Positions 1 through 7,545 of a stretch of DNA of 17,367 nt are shown one piece after another. The notes under the pieces are model-generated. The model was given only the letters and a program-made list of their open reading frames with translations. It ran no database searches and was not told the origin of the DNA. The translations under genes and the position numbers were made by a program. The stretch's first letter is position 1; each line of letters opens with the position of its first letter. This DNA comes from DATEJJ01 sp039649115 (GTDB lineage Bacteria; Actinomycetota; Actinomycetes; Mycobacteriales; Micromonosporaceae), in contig JBBWZQ010000085.1 of assembly GCA_039649115.1 (NCBI GenBank), positions 1 through 17,367 of the forward strand. Reading direction: 5' to 3'.

Positions 1-191
1 TCGACCGCGTGCTGGTACCCCCACTTCTCGAAGGCACCGAAACTCGCCAACGGACCGCTGAGCGGAATCGACGCCCCGATCCTGATCGGACCACTGGACG
101 ACGACGAACTCGAAGAACCATTACACGCCGTAAGAGCGCCAGCAAGGACAAGACTTGCCACCGCCAAGGCATCGCGGCTCCGGACGGCCAT
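1..191 (-). CDS. Solute-binding lipoprotein of an ABC transporter, branched-chain amino acid type (partial, N-terminus only)
   Basis: Read on the minus strand from ATG at 191-189, this frame stays open to the window edge (63 codons seen, the rest lies to the left). The N-terminus is a lipoprotein signal peptide: an Arg-containing start, a hydrophobic stretch (LAVASLVLAGA) and the lipobox LTAC, with Cys23 as the expected lipidated residue. A run of eight serines follows as a linker. Then comes the opening strand typical of Peripla_BP_6/LivJ-type binding proteins, IRIGASIPLSGPLASFG, followed by EKWGY. A strong ribosome site (GGAGGTGAGG, 205-196) lies 8 bases before the start and decides it. By family, the protein would be anchored outside the membrane and bind an amino acid, amide or similar small solute for import or sensing. 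It lies downstream of the large kinase/GGDEF gene on the same strand. The ligand cannot be read from this fragment. Confidence 0.85.
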   Translation of the reverse strand, partial: MAVRSRDALAVASLVLAGALTACNGSSSSSSSSGPIRIGASIPLSGPLASFGAFEKWGYQHAV

Positions 192-302
192 CGGGCCTCA
201 CCTCCAGCCCGCGCACTCCTGGCCGCCCGCGCGGCGCCAACACCGGACCACCAACCATGGCACGTGCCGGGTCCGGGCTCCGGCAATATCGGCGATGTCC
301 GA
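192..302. other. Intergenic gap between the GGDEF-kinase gene and the lipoprotein gene
   Basis: The 111 bases hold the ribosome site of the lipoprotein gene (196-205) and a perfect 10-bp palindrome GGCACGTGCC at 259-268, centred about 70 bases upstream of the lipoprotein start. I see no convincing -10/-35 pair and no strong terminator, so read-through from the kinase gene is possible. The palindrome could be an operator, but palindromes of this size also arise by chance in GC-rich DNA. Confidence 0.35.
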
Positions 303-3300
303 TCAGCCGGGCGTGCTCCCCGCAACCTGGTTGCGCCCGTTGCGCTTGGCCACGTACAGCTCGGCGTCGGCGGCCTCGATGACCGCCTGCGCGGTGCCCT
401 CCTCGCAGGCGACGACGGCGGCGACGCCGATGCTGACGGTCACCATTCCGCTGGCCGCGAGCTCGTGCGGCTCGTTCAGGGCCGCGACCGTCGCCAGGAT
501 GCGCCGCGCCACCCGGGACGCGGCCGGAGCCTCGGCGCCGGGCAGGATGACAGCGAACTCCTCCCCGCCGTAGCGGGCCACCAGGTCGGTGTCGCGGACC
601 TGGTCCCTCAGCACGTCGGCGACGCGGCGCAGGCACTCGTCTCCGGCCGCGTGCCCGTAGTTGTCGTTGTACAGCTTGAAGTGGTCGATGTCGATCATCA
701 GGACAGCCACGGAGCTGGCGTGCTGCACCGCCCTGCGCCATTCGTGGTCGAGGACGTCGGCCAGCCGGCGCCGGTTCGCCAGGCCGGTGAGCGGATCGGT
801 CACGCTGAGCAGTTCGAGTCGGGTGTTCGACTCCGCGAGCGCGTCGGTCCGCTCGGCGACCTTGCGCTCCAGCGACGCGTACACCAGAGCGTTGTCGAAG
901 GAGACCGCGAGCTGGCCGGCGATGAGCATCACGCCGTCGAGCCGGTCGGCGGTGAAGGCACCGCGGCTGAGCCGGTTCTCCAGCAGCACCACCGCGTGCA
1001 GCGCGCCGCGGATGAGGATCGGCACCACGAGCAGCGAGCAGCACGCCAGACCGGCGAGGTACGGATCGCGGGTGAAGCGGTCGTCGCGCGTGGCGTCCTC
1101 GACGAGCAGCGGCTCGCGGGTGCGTTCGGCATAGCGGAACGCGGACAGGGGCAGCAGGCCGGCGGCTCCGGCTTCCTCCACCGAGATGGTCGCGGCGCTG
1201 TCGGTACCCGTCGCGCCGGTCGGGGCGGGCAGTACCCAGTCCTGGCCGTCGTCACCGTGCAGCAGGACCCATACGGTGGTGGCGCCGGCCATCGCGCCGA
1301 GCACCTCGACGACCCGGTTGCGCAGCCGGTCGAGGTTGGTCTCCGAGCTGAGCGCCTGCGAGGCTCTGAGGATGCTGAGCAGATCGATCGTGTCGGTGGA
1401 GAAAGTGGCGCTGTGCTGTGGTTCAGCCACGTTCTGGCCGGTGGGCGCGGATGCCTGCGCCGGCAGGAACGGGTACTGGCGGTCCATTTCCCGTACCTTC
1501 GCGGTGGCGCCCCATGCCCGGTACCAGTGCCGCGCCTGGCCCAGCAGGATACGGCCGATGTGCTCCAGCCCGTACGCCAGGTGGAACAGGGCGGCACGTT
1601 CGGTGATCAGCGCCTGGTGCCACGGGCGGTGCCGGGAGGTGACCTCCTGCATGGCGGCGTCGAAGGCCTCGGCCGCCGCCCGGAAGCCGCCCACCGCCCA
1701 GGCCCGTTCGGCCTCGACCAGCCGGAGCAGGTGCAGGAAGTTGCCCGGGGCGTCGGCGGCGCGGGCCACCAGCCAGCCGCGGCAGGCATCCAGCTCCGCC
1801 AGCGTGGCGGCCCGGTCGGCAGGCGCCTCGTGCCGGGCCCGTTCGGCCAGCGCGAGCGCCTGGAGCAGGTGTGCCGACGCGGTCGGATAGAGCGCCGGGA
1901 TCAGCGGGGTCAGCGCCATCGCCGCCGCCGCGTGCCGGGCCAGCTCGGCGGAGTGGCCGAAGATGGCCGCGGCCAGCGCGCGGGGGGCGTGAAACATGGC
2001 GTCACTAGGGGGATTGGCGGCCAGCACGTCCGGGTAGGCGGCCTCGTCGAAGGACGGATCGGTGAAGCTGCCCAGGGCGTAGGTCTCGCCGCGCAGCGCC
2101 CGCACCAGTTGCTGGTAGGGCAGCTCCCCCGCGGCGGCGTGGTTGTTGCCGGTCCGGGTCGCCAGCGCGAGCGCCGATTCGACCTCGCCGAGCAACGCGT
2201 CCAAGGTCGGTGCGCAGTCCAGCAGCTGGGGCAGCGACGCGTGAAAGGTGGAGCAGGCGTTCTGCAGGTCGCCACCGTGGACGAGCCCTTCACGGGCGCG
2301 GTGGGCCTGCCGGACACCGCTCTCCAGCGGTTCGAACCACGCCGCGGCGGCGAGCGCGTACAGGAACCGGGCCTGCCCGGTCTCCGGTTCGTAGCCGCGT
2401 GCTTCGGCCACGGCGAGGACCCGGCGCATGACCCGTTCGCCGTTGCGGTAGTCCCCCGACAGCGGGATGGTGACGTGGGTCGCGTGGCTGAGCGGGCCGA
2501 CCAGCGCGGCGGCGGGTCCGTGCTCGGCCCAGATCCGCCCCGACTCGACCACCAGCCATGCCATGATCTCCTGGTCGGACCAGCAGGCCGGTGGCATCAT
2601 GCGGTTGATGAGCCTGCCGACCGCGCACATCGTCGGGTCCGTCACCTCCGGCCGCCGCAGGTCGTCGGCCTCGCTGCCGCCGGCCACCCAGCGGTACAAC
2701 GCGTCCAGCCCCCGTTCGACCTCGGCACCGACCTGCTCGGACCCGGGTACCGCCACCCCGAGTCGGCGCAGCATGTCCAGGCCCAGGGCGACCGCCTCCC
2801 GCGGCCGGTTGCGGATGGCCAGGCTGTTGACCTGGACGCAGGCGGTGTCGACCTGTTCCAGCGGACCGGGGTGGCGACGCTCGATCGAGCGGTAGACCTC
2901 GTCGGCTTCCGCGTGACGGCCCAGGCCGTACAGCACCGCATGCAGTTCGGTCTCCACCGCGGCGATGAGCGGGTCGTCCGCGCCTGCACCGGAGGTCGCC
3001 ACCAGGGACAGTGCCGCGGCCAGGAGTCGCTCCGCCATGGTCGGGTTGAGCAGCCGGTGCTGGACGGCGGCCTCCCGGAGCAGGACGGCGACCTCGCGGC
3101 ACTCCCCGGGCTCGGTGATGGCGTCGACGGCCAGCAGGTACTGCTCGGCGGCGACCACGCCGAGGCCGGGCCGCGGCGCGAGCCGGTGGCCGAGGGTGCG
3201 GTGCAGTTCGCGGCGCGCCTGCGGGTCCAGCCGGGTGTACGCGGCCTGCTGGACCCGGTCGTGGCGGAAGCGCACCGAGTCGTCGCCGTTCTGCTCCCGG

Positions 3301-5327
3301 ACCAGCAGCCCGTCCTCCAGCGAGGGCAGCAGCCGTTCCTCCACCGCGATGGCGGGCAGGTCGCTCGCGGCCTGCAGCAGGTCGAGTTGTACTTCGCCGC
3401 CGAGACAGGCCAGCACCTCCAGCAGGGCGAGAGTCGGCGCGGGCAACGTCCCGATCCGCGCGGAGAGCAGGTCGACCACGTCGCCGCGGCCGAGGTAGCC
3501 GCGCAGCGTCCCGGCGTCCCAGGTCCAGCCGTCCGGTCCCAGCAGCAGCGCACCGTCACGGCGCAATCCGTTGATCATCTCGACGGTGTCGTACGGGTTG
3601 CCGCCGGTGCGACTGCCGACCGCTTCGGCCAACCGGGTCGCCTCCACCGCCGGCAGGCGCAGCATCTCGCCGAGCAGCGTGCCCAGCTCCGCTGACGGCA
3701 GGTTGCGCAGCCGGACATGGTCCGGTGCCATGTCCAGGTCCCGCCAGCGCGACAGCAGCGTGGTCAGCGGGTGGGCGGCGTCCACCTCGGCCTCGCGGTA
3801 CGCGCCGACCAGTAGCAGACCACTGAGGTCGGCGTCGACGAGGACCGCGTCGACGAAGCCCAGCGGGATCGGGCCGGCCCACTGCAGGTCGTCGACGACC
3901 ATGACCACGGGACGCTGCGGGCTGGCGACCGCCTGCAGCACCTCCAGGCCGATGCGCTGCAGCCGCGCCTGTGCCGTGCGCGGGTCGCCGGTCACCGTCT
4001 CCGGCGCGACCCCCAGCAGCAGCGCGAACTCCGGTACCAGTCCGATCAGGGCGGTGTTCGGGCCGAGACGGTGGCGGATGCTCTCGCGAAGTACCGCCAG
4101 CTCCTCCTCCGGCTCGGCCAGCAGCATCCGGCCCAGGGCACGGAACGCCTGGCGGACCGCGTCGGTGTCGACATCCCGGCGGTACTGGTCGAACTTGCCG
4201 GTCACGAACCAGCCGCCGCGCGCCGCGACCACGGATCGCAGCTCGTCGATGAGCGCCGTCTTGCCCACTCCGGGCACCCCGCTGACCAGCACGCCGCGGC
4301 CCCGGCCAGCCACCGCCTCGTCGAACGCCGTACCCAGTGCGGCGGTCTCGGCGTCCCGTCCGACCAGCCGGGACGGCGGCGAGAGCCGCAGCGGGAAGTC
4401 CCGCTCGCCCAGCGGGAAGCTCGCGCCGGGGCACTCGGCCAGCAGGGTCAGGTCGTGCGCCAGCCCTTCGGCGCTCTGGTACCGGCGGTCGGGCTCTTTT
4501 TCCAGCAGGCGCAGGATGATGTCGGACAGCACCTGCGGAACGTCGGGGTTCAACTCGGCCGGGGCGGTGGGCACCCGCGCCAGATGGTCGTGGGTCAGCC
4601 GCAGCGGGTCACCCGTGCCGAACGGCGGCCGGCCGGTGGCCAGTTCGTAGAGGGTGGCGCCGAGCGCGTACAGGTCGGCCCGCTGGTCGACCGGCCGGCC
4701 GGTCCGGCCGGTCTGCTCAGGGGCGAGGTAGGCGAGCGTACCGGCGATCTTGTGGTGGTGGGTGAAGCCGGGCCGCTCCTCCGCGAACGTCGTGGCCAGA
4801 TCGAAGTCGATGAGAATGGGCCGGCGGGGATGGCCGGCGAGCACGATGTTGGCCGGGTTGATGTCCTTGTGGACCACGCCCCGGCGGTGCATCCGGGCGA
4901 CGACGCCGGCGAGATCCAGCGCGAGCGGCACCACCTCGGCCGGCTCCAGCGGGGCGGCTGAGATCACCGTGGCCAGCGCGGTCCCGGCCGTGTCCACGAG
5001 CATGATCGCTGCGGCGTGGCCGGAGTCCGGAGCCAGGCCGGGGATGCCCTCGACACCGGCCAGCCGCTCCAGCATCGCGAGCTCGTGGCGCAGCCGCTGC
5101 GCGGCGCCCGGCCCCAGCGGCTCCTTGCGGACGACCGCGGTGCCGGCGCGGTCCGGCAGGCGGATCCGGGTCACCCGGGTGCGCTCGCTGTCGTACAGCA
5201 GCTCCTCCGGCAGGTCGCAGCCGGTGCCGGCGGACGGGCCGCCCACCTGCGTGCCGCCTGTGATCGTCATTGCCTGAGCCCCCGGGGTCCGCCGTCGCAC
5301 GAGACGCCGCGACGGGCGTGTCTTCAT
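303..5327 (-). CDS. Multidomain sensor: Ser/Thr-kinase-like domain + AAA/STAND ATPase + GAF + GGDEF diguanylate cyclase
   Basis: A single uninterrupted frame of 1674 codons. Numbering from the 5327 start: kinase-like domain about 40-300, with candidate Lys68, catalytic loop HKDINPAN (153-160, Asp155, Asn160), DFD (174-176) where most kinases have DFG, and a GTLAYLAPEQ activation segment. An AAA_16-type ATPase follows with Walker A GVPGVGKT (350-357) and a VVMVVDDLQW Walker B. The long middle (about 650-1300) is helical and probably TPR-like. A GAF domain spans about 1315-1475, then a short coiled coil and a GGDEF domain (about 1507-1670) with DPLTGLANRR, GGEEF at 1587-1591 and the inhibitory site RDTD exactly five residues before it. 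By family it should be cytoplasmic, sensing through GAF/ATPase modules and making c-di-GMP. This architecture resembles the large kinase/ATPase/histidine-kinase proteins with the output swapped for GGDEF. A shorter start (ATG at 5270, MTITGG) is equally plausible; neither has a strong ribosome site. Confidence 0.9.
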   Translation of the reverse strand: MKTRPSRRLVRRRTPGAQAMTITGGTQVGGPSAGTGCDLPEELLYDSERTRVTRIRLPDRAGTAVVRKEPLGPGAAQRLRHELAMLERLAGVEGIPGLAPDSGHAAAIMLVDTAGTALATVISAAPLEPAEVVPLALDLAGVVARMHRRGVVHKDINPANIVLAGHPRRPILIDFDLATTFAEERPGFTHHHKIAGTLAYLAPEQTGRTGRPVDQRADLYALGATLYELATGRPPFGTGDPLRLTHDHLARVPTAPAELNPDVPQVLSDIILRLLEKEPDRRYQSAEGLAHDLTLLAECPGASFPLGERDFPLRLSPPSRLVGRDAETAALGTAFDEAVAGRGRGVLVSGVPGVGKTALIDELRSVVAARGGWFVTGKFDQYRRDVDTDAVRQAFRALGRMLLAEPEEELAVLRESIRHRLGPNTALIGLVPEFALLLGVAPETVTGDPRTAQARLQRIGLEVLQAVASPQRPVVMVVDDLQWAGPIPLGFVDAVLVDADLSGLLLVGAYREAEVDAAHPLTTLLSRWRDLDMAPDHVRLRNLPSAELGTLLGEMLRLPAVEATRLAEAVGSRTGGNPYDTVEMINGLRRDGALLLGPDGWTWDAGTLRGYLGRGDVVDLLSARIGTLPAPTLALLEVLACLGGEVQLDLLQAASDLPAIAVEERLLPSLEDGLLVREQNGDDSVRFRHDRVQQAAYTRLDPQARRELHRTLGHRLAPRPGLGVVAAEQYLLAVDAITEPGECREVAVLLREAAVQHRLLNPTMAERLLAAALSLVATSGAGADDPLIAAVETELHAVLYGLGRHAEADEVYRSIERRHPGPLEQVDTACVQVNSLAIRNRPREAVALGLDMLRRLGVAVPGSEQVGAEVERGLDALYRWVAGGSEADDLRRPEVTDPTMCAVGRLINRMMPPACWSDQEIMAWLVVESGRIWAEHGPAAALVGPLSHATHVTIPLSGDYRNGERVMRRVLAVAEARGYEPETGQARFLYALAAAAWFEPLESGVRQAHRAREGLVHGGDLQNACSTFHASLPQLLDCAPTLDALLGEVESALALATRTGNNHAAAGELPYQQLVRALRGETYALGSFTDPSFDEAAYPDVLAANPPSDAMFHAPRALAAAIFGHSAELARHAAAAMALTPLIPALYPTASAHLLQALALAERARHEAPADRAATLAELDACRGWLVARAADAPGNFLHLLRLVEAERAWAVGGFRAAAEAFDAAMQEVTSRHRPWHQALITERAALFHLAYGLEHIGRILLGQARHWYRAWGATAKVREMDRQYPFLPAQASAPTGQNVAEPQHSATFSTDTIDLLSILRASQALSSETNLDRLRNRVVEVLGAMAGATTVWVLLHGDDGQDWVLPAPTGATGTDSAATISVEEAGAAGLLPLSAFRYAERTREPLLVEDATRDDRFTRDPYLAGLACCSLLVVPILIRGALHAVVLLENRLSRGAFTADRLDGVMLIAGQLAVSFDNALVYASLERKVAERTDALAESNTRLELLSVTDPLTGLANRRRLADVLDHEWRRAVQHASSVAVLMIDIDHFKLYNDNYGHAAGDECLRRVADVLRDQVRDTDLVARYGGEEFAVILPGAEAPAASRVARRILATVAALNEPHELAASGMVTVSIGVAAVVACEEGTAQAVIEAADAELYVAKRNGRNQVAGSTPG

Positions 5328-5389
5328 CAGAGCCCATCGACTGCCCGGCCCACGATCTGCGGATTTTGCCCGCGGCCGGGGTCGAGTCC

Positions 5390-5470
5390 ACCCGGCAGTG
5401 GCAATCCCCGCGCAACGCCGTGCAGGTCCTGCGGACCCTGCTGCGGCACGGCGCCGACCCGAACGCCGTA
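5390..5470 (+). pseudogene. Ankyrin-repeat scrap (gene remnant)
   Basis: A short plus-strand stretch reads NAVQVLRTLLRHGADPNAV (5414-5470), which fits the second half of an ankyrin repeat (LLxxGADPNA). It is open upstream toward 5330 but has no complete repeat before it, and it changes character abruptly after 5470, where the sequence AGAGGGCATCTCATCC looks like an insertion-sequence end. I infer the leftover of an ankyrin-repeat gene cut by a mobile element. The match is one repeat only, so confidence is limited. Confidence 0.4.
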
Positions 5471-5585
5471 AGAGGGCATCTCATCCCCTTTTCGTGATGT
5501 TCTGGTATGAACACGGCATGCGATTTCATGATCGACGTCCCACCATTGTGGAGGTTGGTTTGGTAGTTCAGGTCGGTGAATACTC
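5471..5585. other. Probable IS left-end/non-coding segment, noticeably AT-richer than its surroundings
   Basis: This segment separates the ankyrin scrap from the IS5-type transposase remnant. It is visibly richer in A and T than its neighbours and carries no convincing gene. I read it as the 5' flank of the IS5-type element whose transposase N-terminus has been deleted. No matching inverted repeat was found on the other side, so the element boundary is not proven. Confidence 0.35.
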
Positions 5586-5880
5586 CTCACCGGCCGTACC
5601 GCACCTCGGGCCGTTCGCCGGAACCGTCCGCCGCGATCCGGGACGCACAGACGGTCAAGACATCGGGCAACGTACCCGAACACTCGCAAGGAATCGACGC
5701 GGGCAAGAAGATCAAGGGCCGCAAGCGGCATGTCGCCACGGACGTGCTCGACCTGTTGCTGGTGGTACTGGTGACCGCGGCCAGTGTGCAGGACACCACC
5801 GGCGGCCGGGGCGTGGTGGAGCAGGTCGCCCGCCAGCACCCCATGGTGGCGGTCGCGTGGGCGGATTCCGGGTACAAGCA
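5585..5880 (+). pseudogene. IS5-family transposase remnant (DDE core, both ends missing)
   Basis: The plus-strand frame carries the core of an actinobacterial IS5-type DDE transposase: SPEPSAAIRDAQTVKTSG, SQGIDAGKKIKGRKRH, DLLLVVLVTAASVQD and VAVAWADSGYK. The first catalytic Asp (RDAQ) and second Asp (ADSGY) are present. The N-terminal DNA-binding part (normally about 110 residues) is absent, and after GYKQ the frame (which stays open to 5998) no longer resembles the family, so the C-terminal catalytic Glu is lost. It cannot be an active transposase. The fragment lies between an ankyrin scrap and a STAND-like scrap. Confidence 0.8.
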
Positions 5881-5959
5881 GAGCGGGAAGCGGCCACCGG
5901 ACCGAGCGGACCGCCTCGGCACGGGCATCTGCTTCCGGGCGCCACCTGCGGCACCGAGA

Positions 5960-6087
5960 ACCTTGTTGCTCGTGCCTGGGTCGCCCGCGGCGTGCTAGGC
6001 CAAGCCGGCGCGGTCTACCAGTTCCGCCACGCCCTGGTCCGCGATCATCTCGCGGGTCACCACCGCCATCGCCAGAAGCGACGCTGA
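5960..6087 (+). pseudogene. C-terminal scrap resembling a STAND/NACHT-type NTPase or similar helical protein
   Basis: In the plus-strand frame ending with TGA at 6085-6087 the text VARGVLGQAG then VYQFRHALVRDHLAGH appears. The YxFRHxLxxDHLA pattern is typical of the end of the winged-helix region in STAND/NACHT signalling ATPases of actinomycetes. Nothing upstream in this frame continues the match, and the last 30 bases overlap the 3' end of the DUF1707 gene on the other strand. I infer the tail of a gene mostly removed by IS activity. It is a short match and could be chance. Confidence 0.3.
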
Positions 6088-6641
6088 CGCCGTACGACCA
6101 GGCTGCCGGCTCGCTGCTTGCCCCGCACCGCGAAGTGCAGTCCGTGTCCGGACCCCTGGCCGGTGGGCACGCCCCGGATCCGGGAGCTGCCGGCGATCAT
6201 CTCGACGTCGTCGATGTCGACGGAGGCCCCGCTCGGCACCACGAGCGTGGTCGAGCCCGCCGTGACGTTGAGCTCGATCTCCACCACCCGGTGGGCGATG
6301 AGGGCATCGGTGAAGTCGAGCTTCACCGAACCCGCCCGGGCTGTCACCTGCAAGTGCCGGGCCACCACCCACGGACCGCGCCGCTTCAGGCTGGCCGCGG
6401 TGGTACGCAACTCGGCGTGCTCCGGCGCGGCCGGCGACACCGGTCCGCCGGGCAGGTCCGCCACGAACGGCTCAACCTCGGCGAACGTGCGCGCGGCGAG
6501 CACTCCCGACAACCGCTGCTCGAACTCGTCCAGGGTCAGCCGGCCCTCGCCGGCAGCCTTGCGCAGCCGCTCGGCAACCGCCTCGCGGTCGGCATCCGAC
6601 ATCCGCACCTGCGGGGGCTGCGGTACCAGGTCTCCGCTCAT
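6057..6641 (-). CDS. DUF1707 (SHOCT-like) protein with a C-terminal LiaF/DUF4097-like beta domain
   Basis: 194 residues. Residues about 13-65 form the DUF1707 domain: RMSDADREAVAERLRKA, then GRLTLDEFEQRL and ARTFAEVEPFVADLP. Residues about 85-175 are repeated short beta strands (VKLDFTDA, VEIELNVTAGSTTLVVP, ASVDIDDVEMIAGSSRIRG), the pattern of the cell-wall-stress LiaF C-terminal and DUF4097 families. There is no membrane segment, so it is probably cytoplasmic or membrane-peripheral. The tail is Arg/Trp-rich (RQRRFWRWRW). The ATG at 6641-6639 is preceded by AGGGTGGTGG as a moderate ribosome site. An IS3 remnant begins about 25 bases upstream, so the native promoter may have been displaced; a possible -10 (TATAGG) lies directly before the ribosome site. 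The biochemical role of the family is not settled. Confidence 0.85.
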   Translation of the reverse strand: MSGDLVPQPPQVRMSDADREAVAERLRKAAGEGRLTLDEFEQRLSGVLAARTFAEVEPFVADLPGGPVSPAAPEHAELRTTAASLKRRGPWVVARHLQVTARAGSVKLDFTDALIAHRVVEIELNVTAGSTTLVVPSGASVDIDDVEMIAGSSRIRGVPTGQGSGHGLHFAVRGKQRAGSLVVRRQRRFWRWRW

Positions 6642-6664
6642 CGGCCACCACCCTATATGTGATT

Positions 6665-7545
6665 AGTGAGCGTGGCGGCGTTCACCAGCTTCCAGAGAGG
6701 ACCGATCACGATGTGCCGCACGTGGTGGCCTGCCGCGCCCTGGGGGTGTCGCAGTCCTGGTTCTACAAGTGGCACGGCCGGGCGCCCAGCCCGCGTCAGC
6801 AGCGGCGGCAGCGGTTGGCCGACGCGATCCGGGCGATCTTCGACGCCTCCGGCGGCACCTATGGCTCACCCCGGGTCGCGCTGGAGCTGCGCGCTGGGGT
6901 GGCGGGTCAGCGTGAACACGGTGGCCCGGCTGATGGCCGACCTGGGCCTGGCCCGTGCGGCCAGGCCCCGCCGCCGCTCGTTGACCAGAGCGGGCAAACG
7001 GCCGGTAGCGCCAGACCGTGTGCGCCGCCAGTTCACCGCTGTGGCACCGGACGTGCTGTGGTGCGGCGACCTGACCGAAGTCCAGACCGATGAGGGAAAG
7101 CTTTACCTCTAACGGTTCTGGACCTGTTCAGCCGTCGCGTGCTCGGCTACGCCATGGCCGAGCATCACGACGCCGAGATGGCCGTCGCGTCGCTACGGAT
7201 GGCCATGGCCAACCGGGGCGGCGTCGTCGACGGAGTGATCTTCCACAGCGACAGGGGCAGTGAGACCGCGCAGGCCTTCGAGACGGCCTGCCGGCGACTG
7301 GGCGTCGTACAGCCCATGGGCCGTGTCGGGTCAGCCCTTGGACAAATGCCGCCGCCGAGGCGTTCAACTCGACCATCATGGTCGAGTACATCCACCGTCA
7401 CCACTTCCGTACACGGGCTGAGGCCCGGCTGAAGACAGCGACCTGGATCGTGGACTTCTACAACACCCGTCGGCGGCACAGCGCCTGCCAGGGCATGTCA
7501 CCCATCAACTACGAGCGATACATGGCCGAGGCTCGGGGGCCGAAG
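6665..7545 (+). pseudogene. IS3-family transposase (OrfB, integrase core), broken by multiple frameshifts
   Basis: Successive plus-strand frames give consecutive pieces of one IS3-type OrfB: a piece with VACRALGVSQSWFYKWHGR and GGTYGSPRVALEL (about 6703-6893), then WRVSVNTVARLMADLGLARAA, VLWCGDLTEVQTDEGKLYL (to about 7108), then VLDLFSRRVLGYAMAEHHD, GVIFHSDRGSE (to about 7345), then NAAAEAFNSTIMVEYIHRHHF, IVDFYNTRRRHS and GMSPINYERYM. All three DDE positions (GDLTE, HSDRG, the Glu in the NST..VEY region) can be found, but not in one frame. Breaks fall near 6703, 6893, 7108 and 7345, and the residue normally between SE and T in GSExT is missing. OrfA is not seen. The element is dead unless the frameshifts are assembly errors. 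Confidence 0.88.

Noticed and set aside
1..573. Plus-strand frame open from the window edge (HFSKAPKLANGPLSG...)
   Set aside because: At first it looked like the end of a gene, but it is exactly antisense to the lipoprotein start, which has a ribosome site, lipobox and family match.
9..3695. 1228-codon plus-strand open frame opposite the sensor kinase
   Set aside because: It is the antisense shadow of the kinase/ATPase/GAF/GGDEF gene in GC-rich DNA. It shows no domain motif and has a composition rich in Arg, Gln, Gly and Val typical of such shadows.
121..5476. 12-base match ACGCCGTAAGAG near 124 and near 5464 as an IS target or repeat
   Set aside because: The first copy lies inside the lipoprotein signal peptide codons and the flanks do not match; chance similarity is enough.
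5327..5839. 170-codon minus-strand frame as a gene upstream of the sensor kinase
   Set aside because: It is antisense to the IS5-type core and the ankyrin scrap and lacks any motif or ribosome site.
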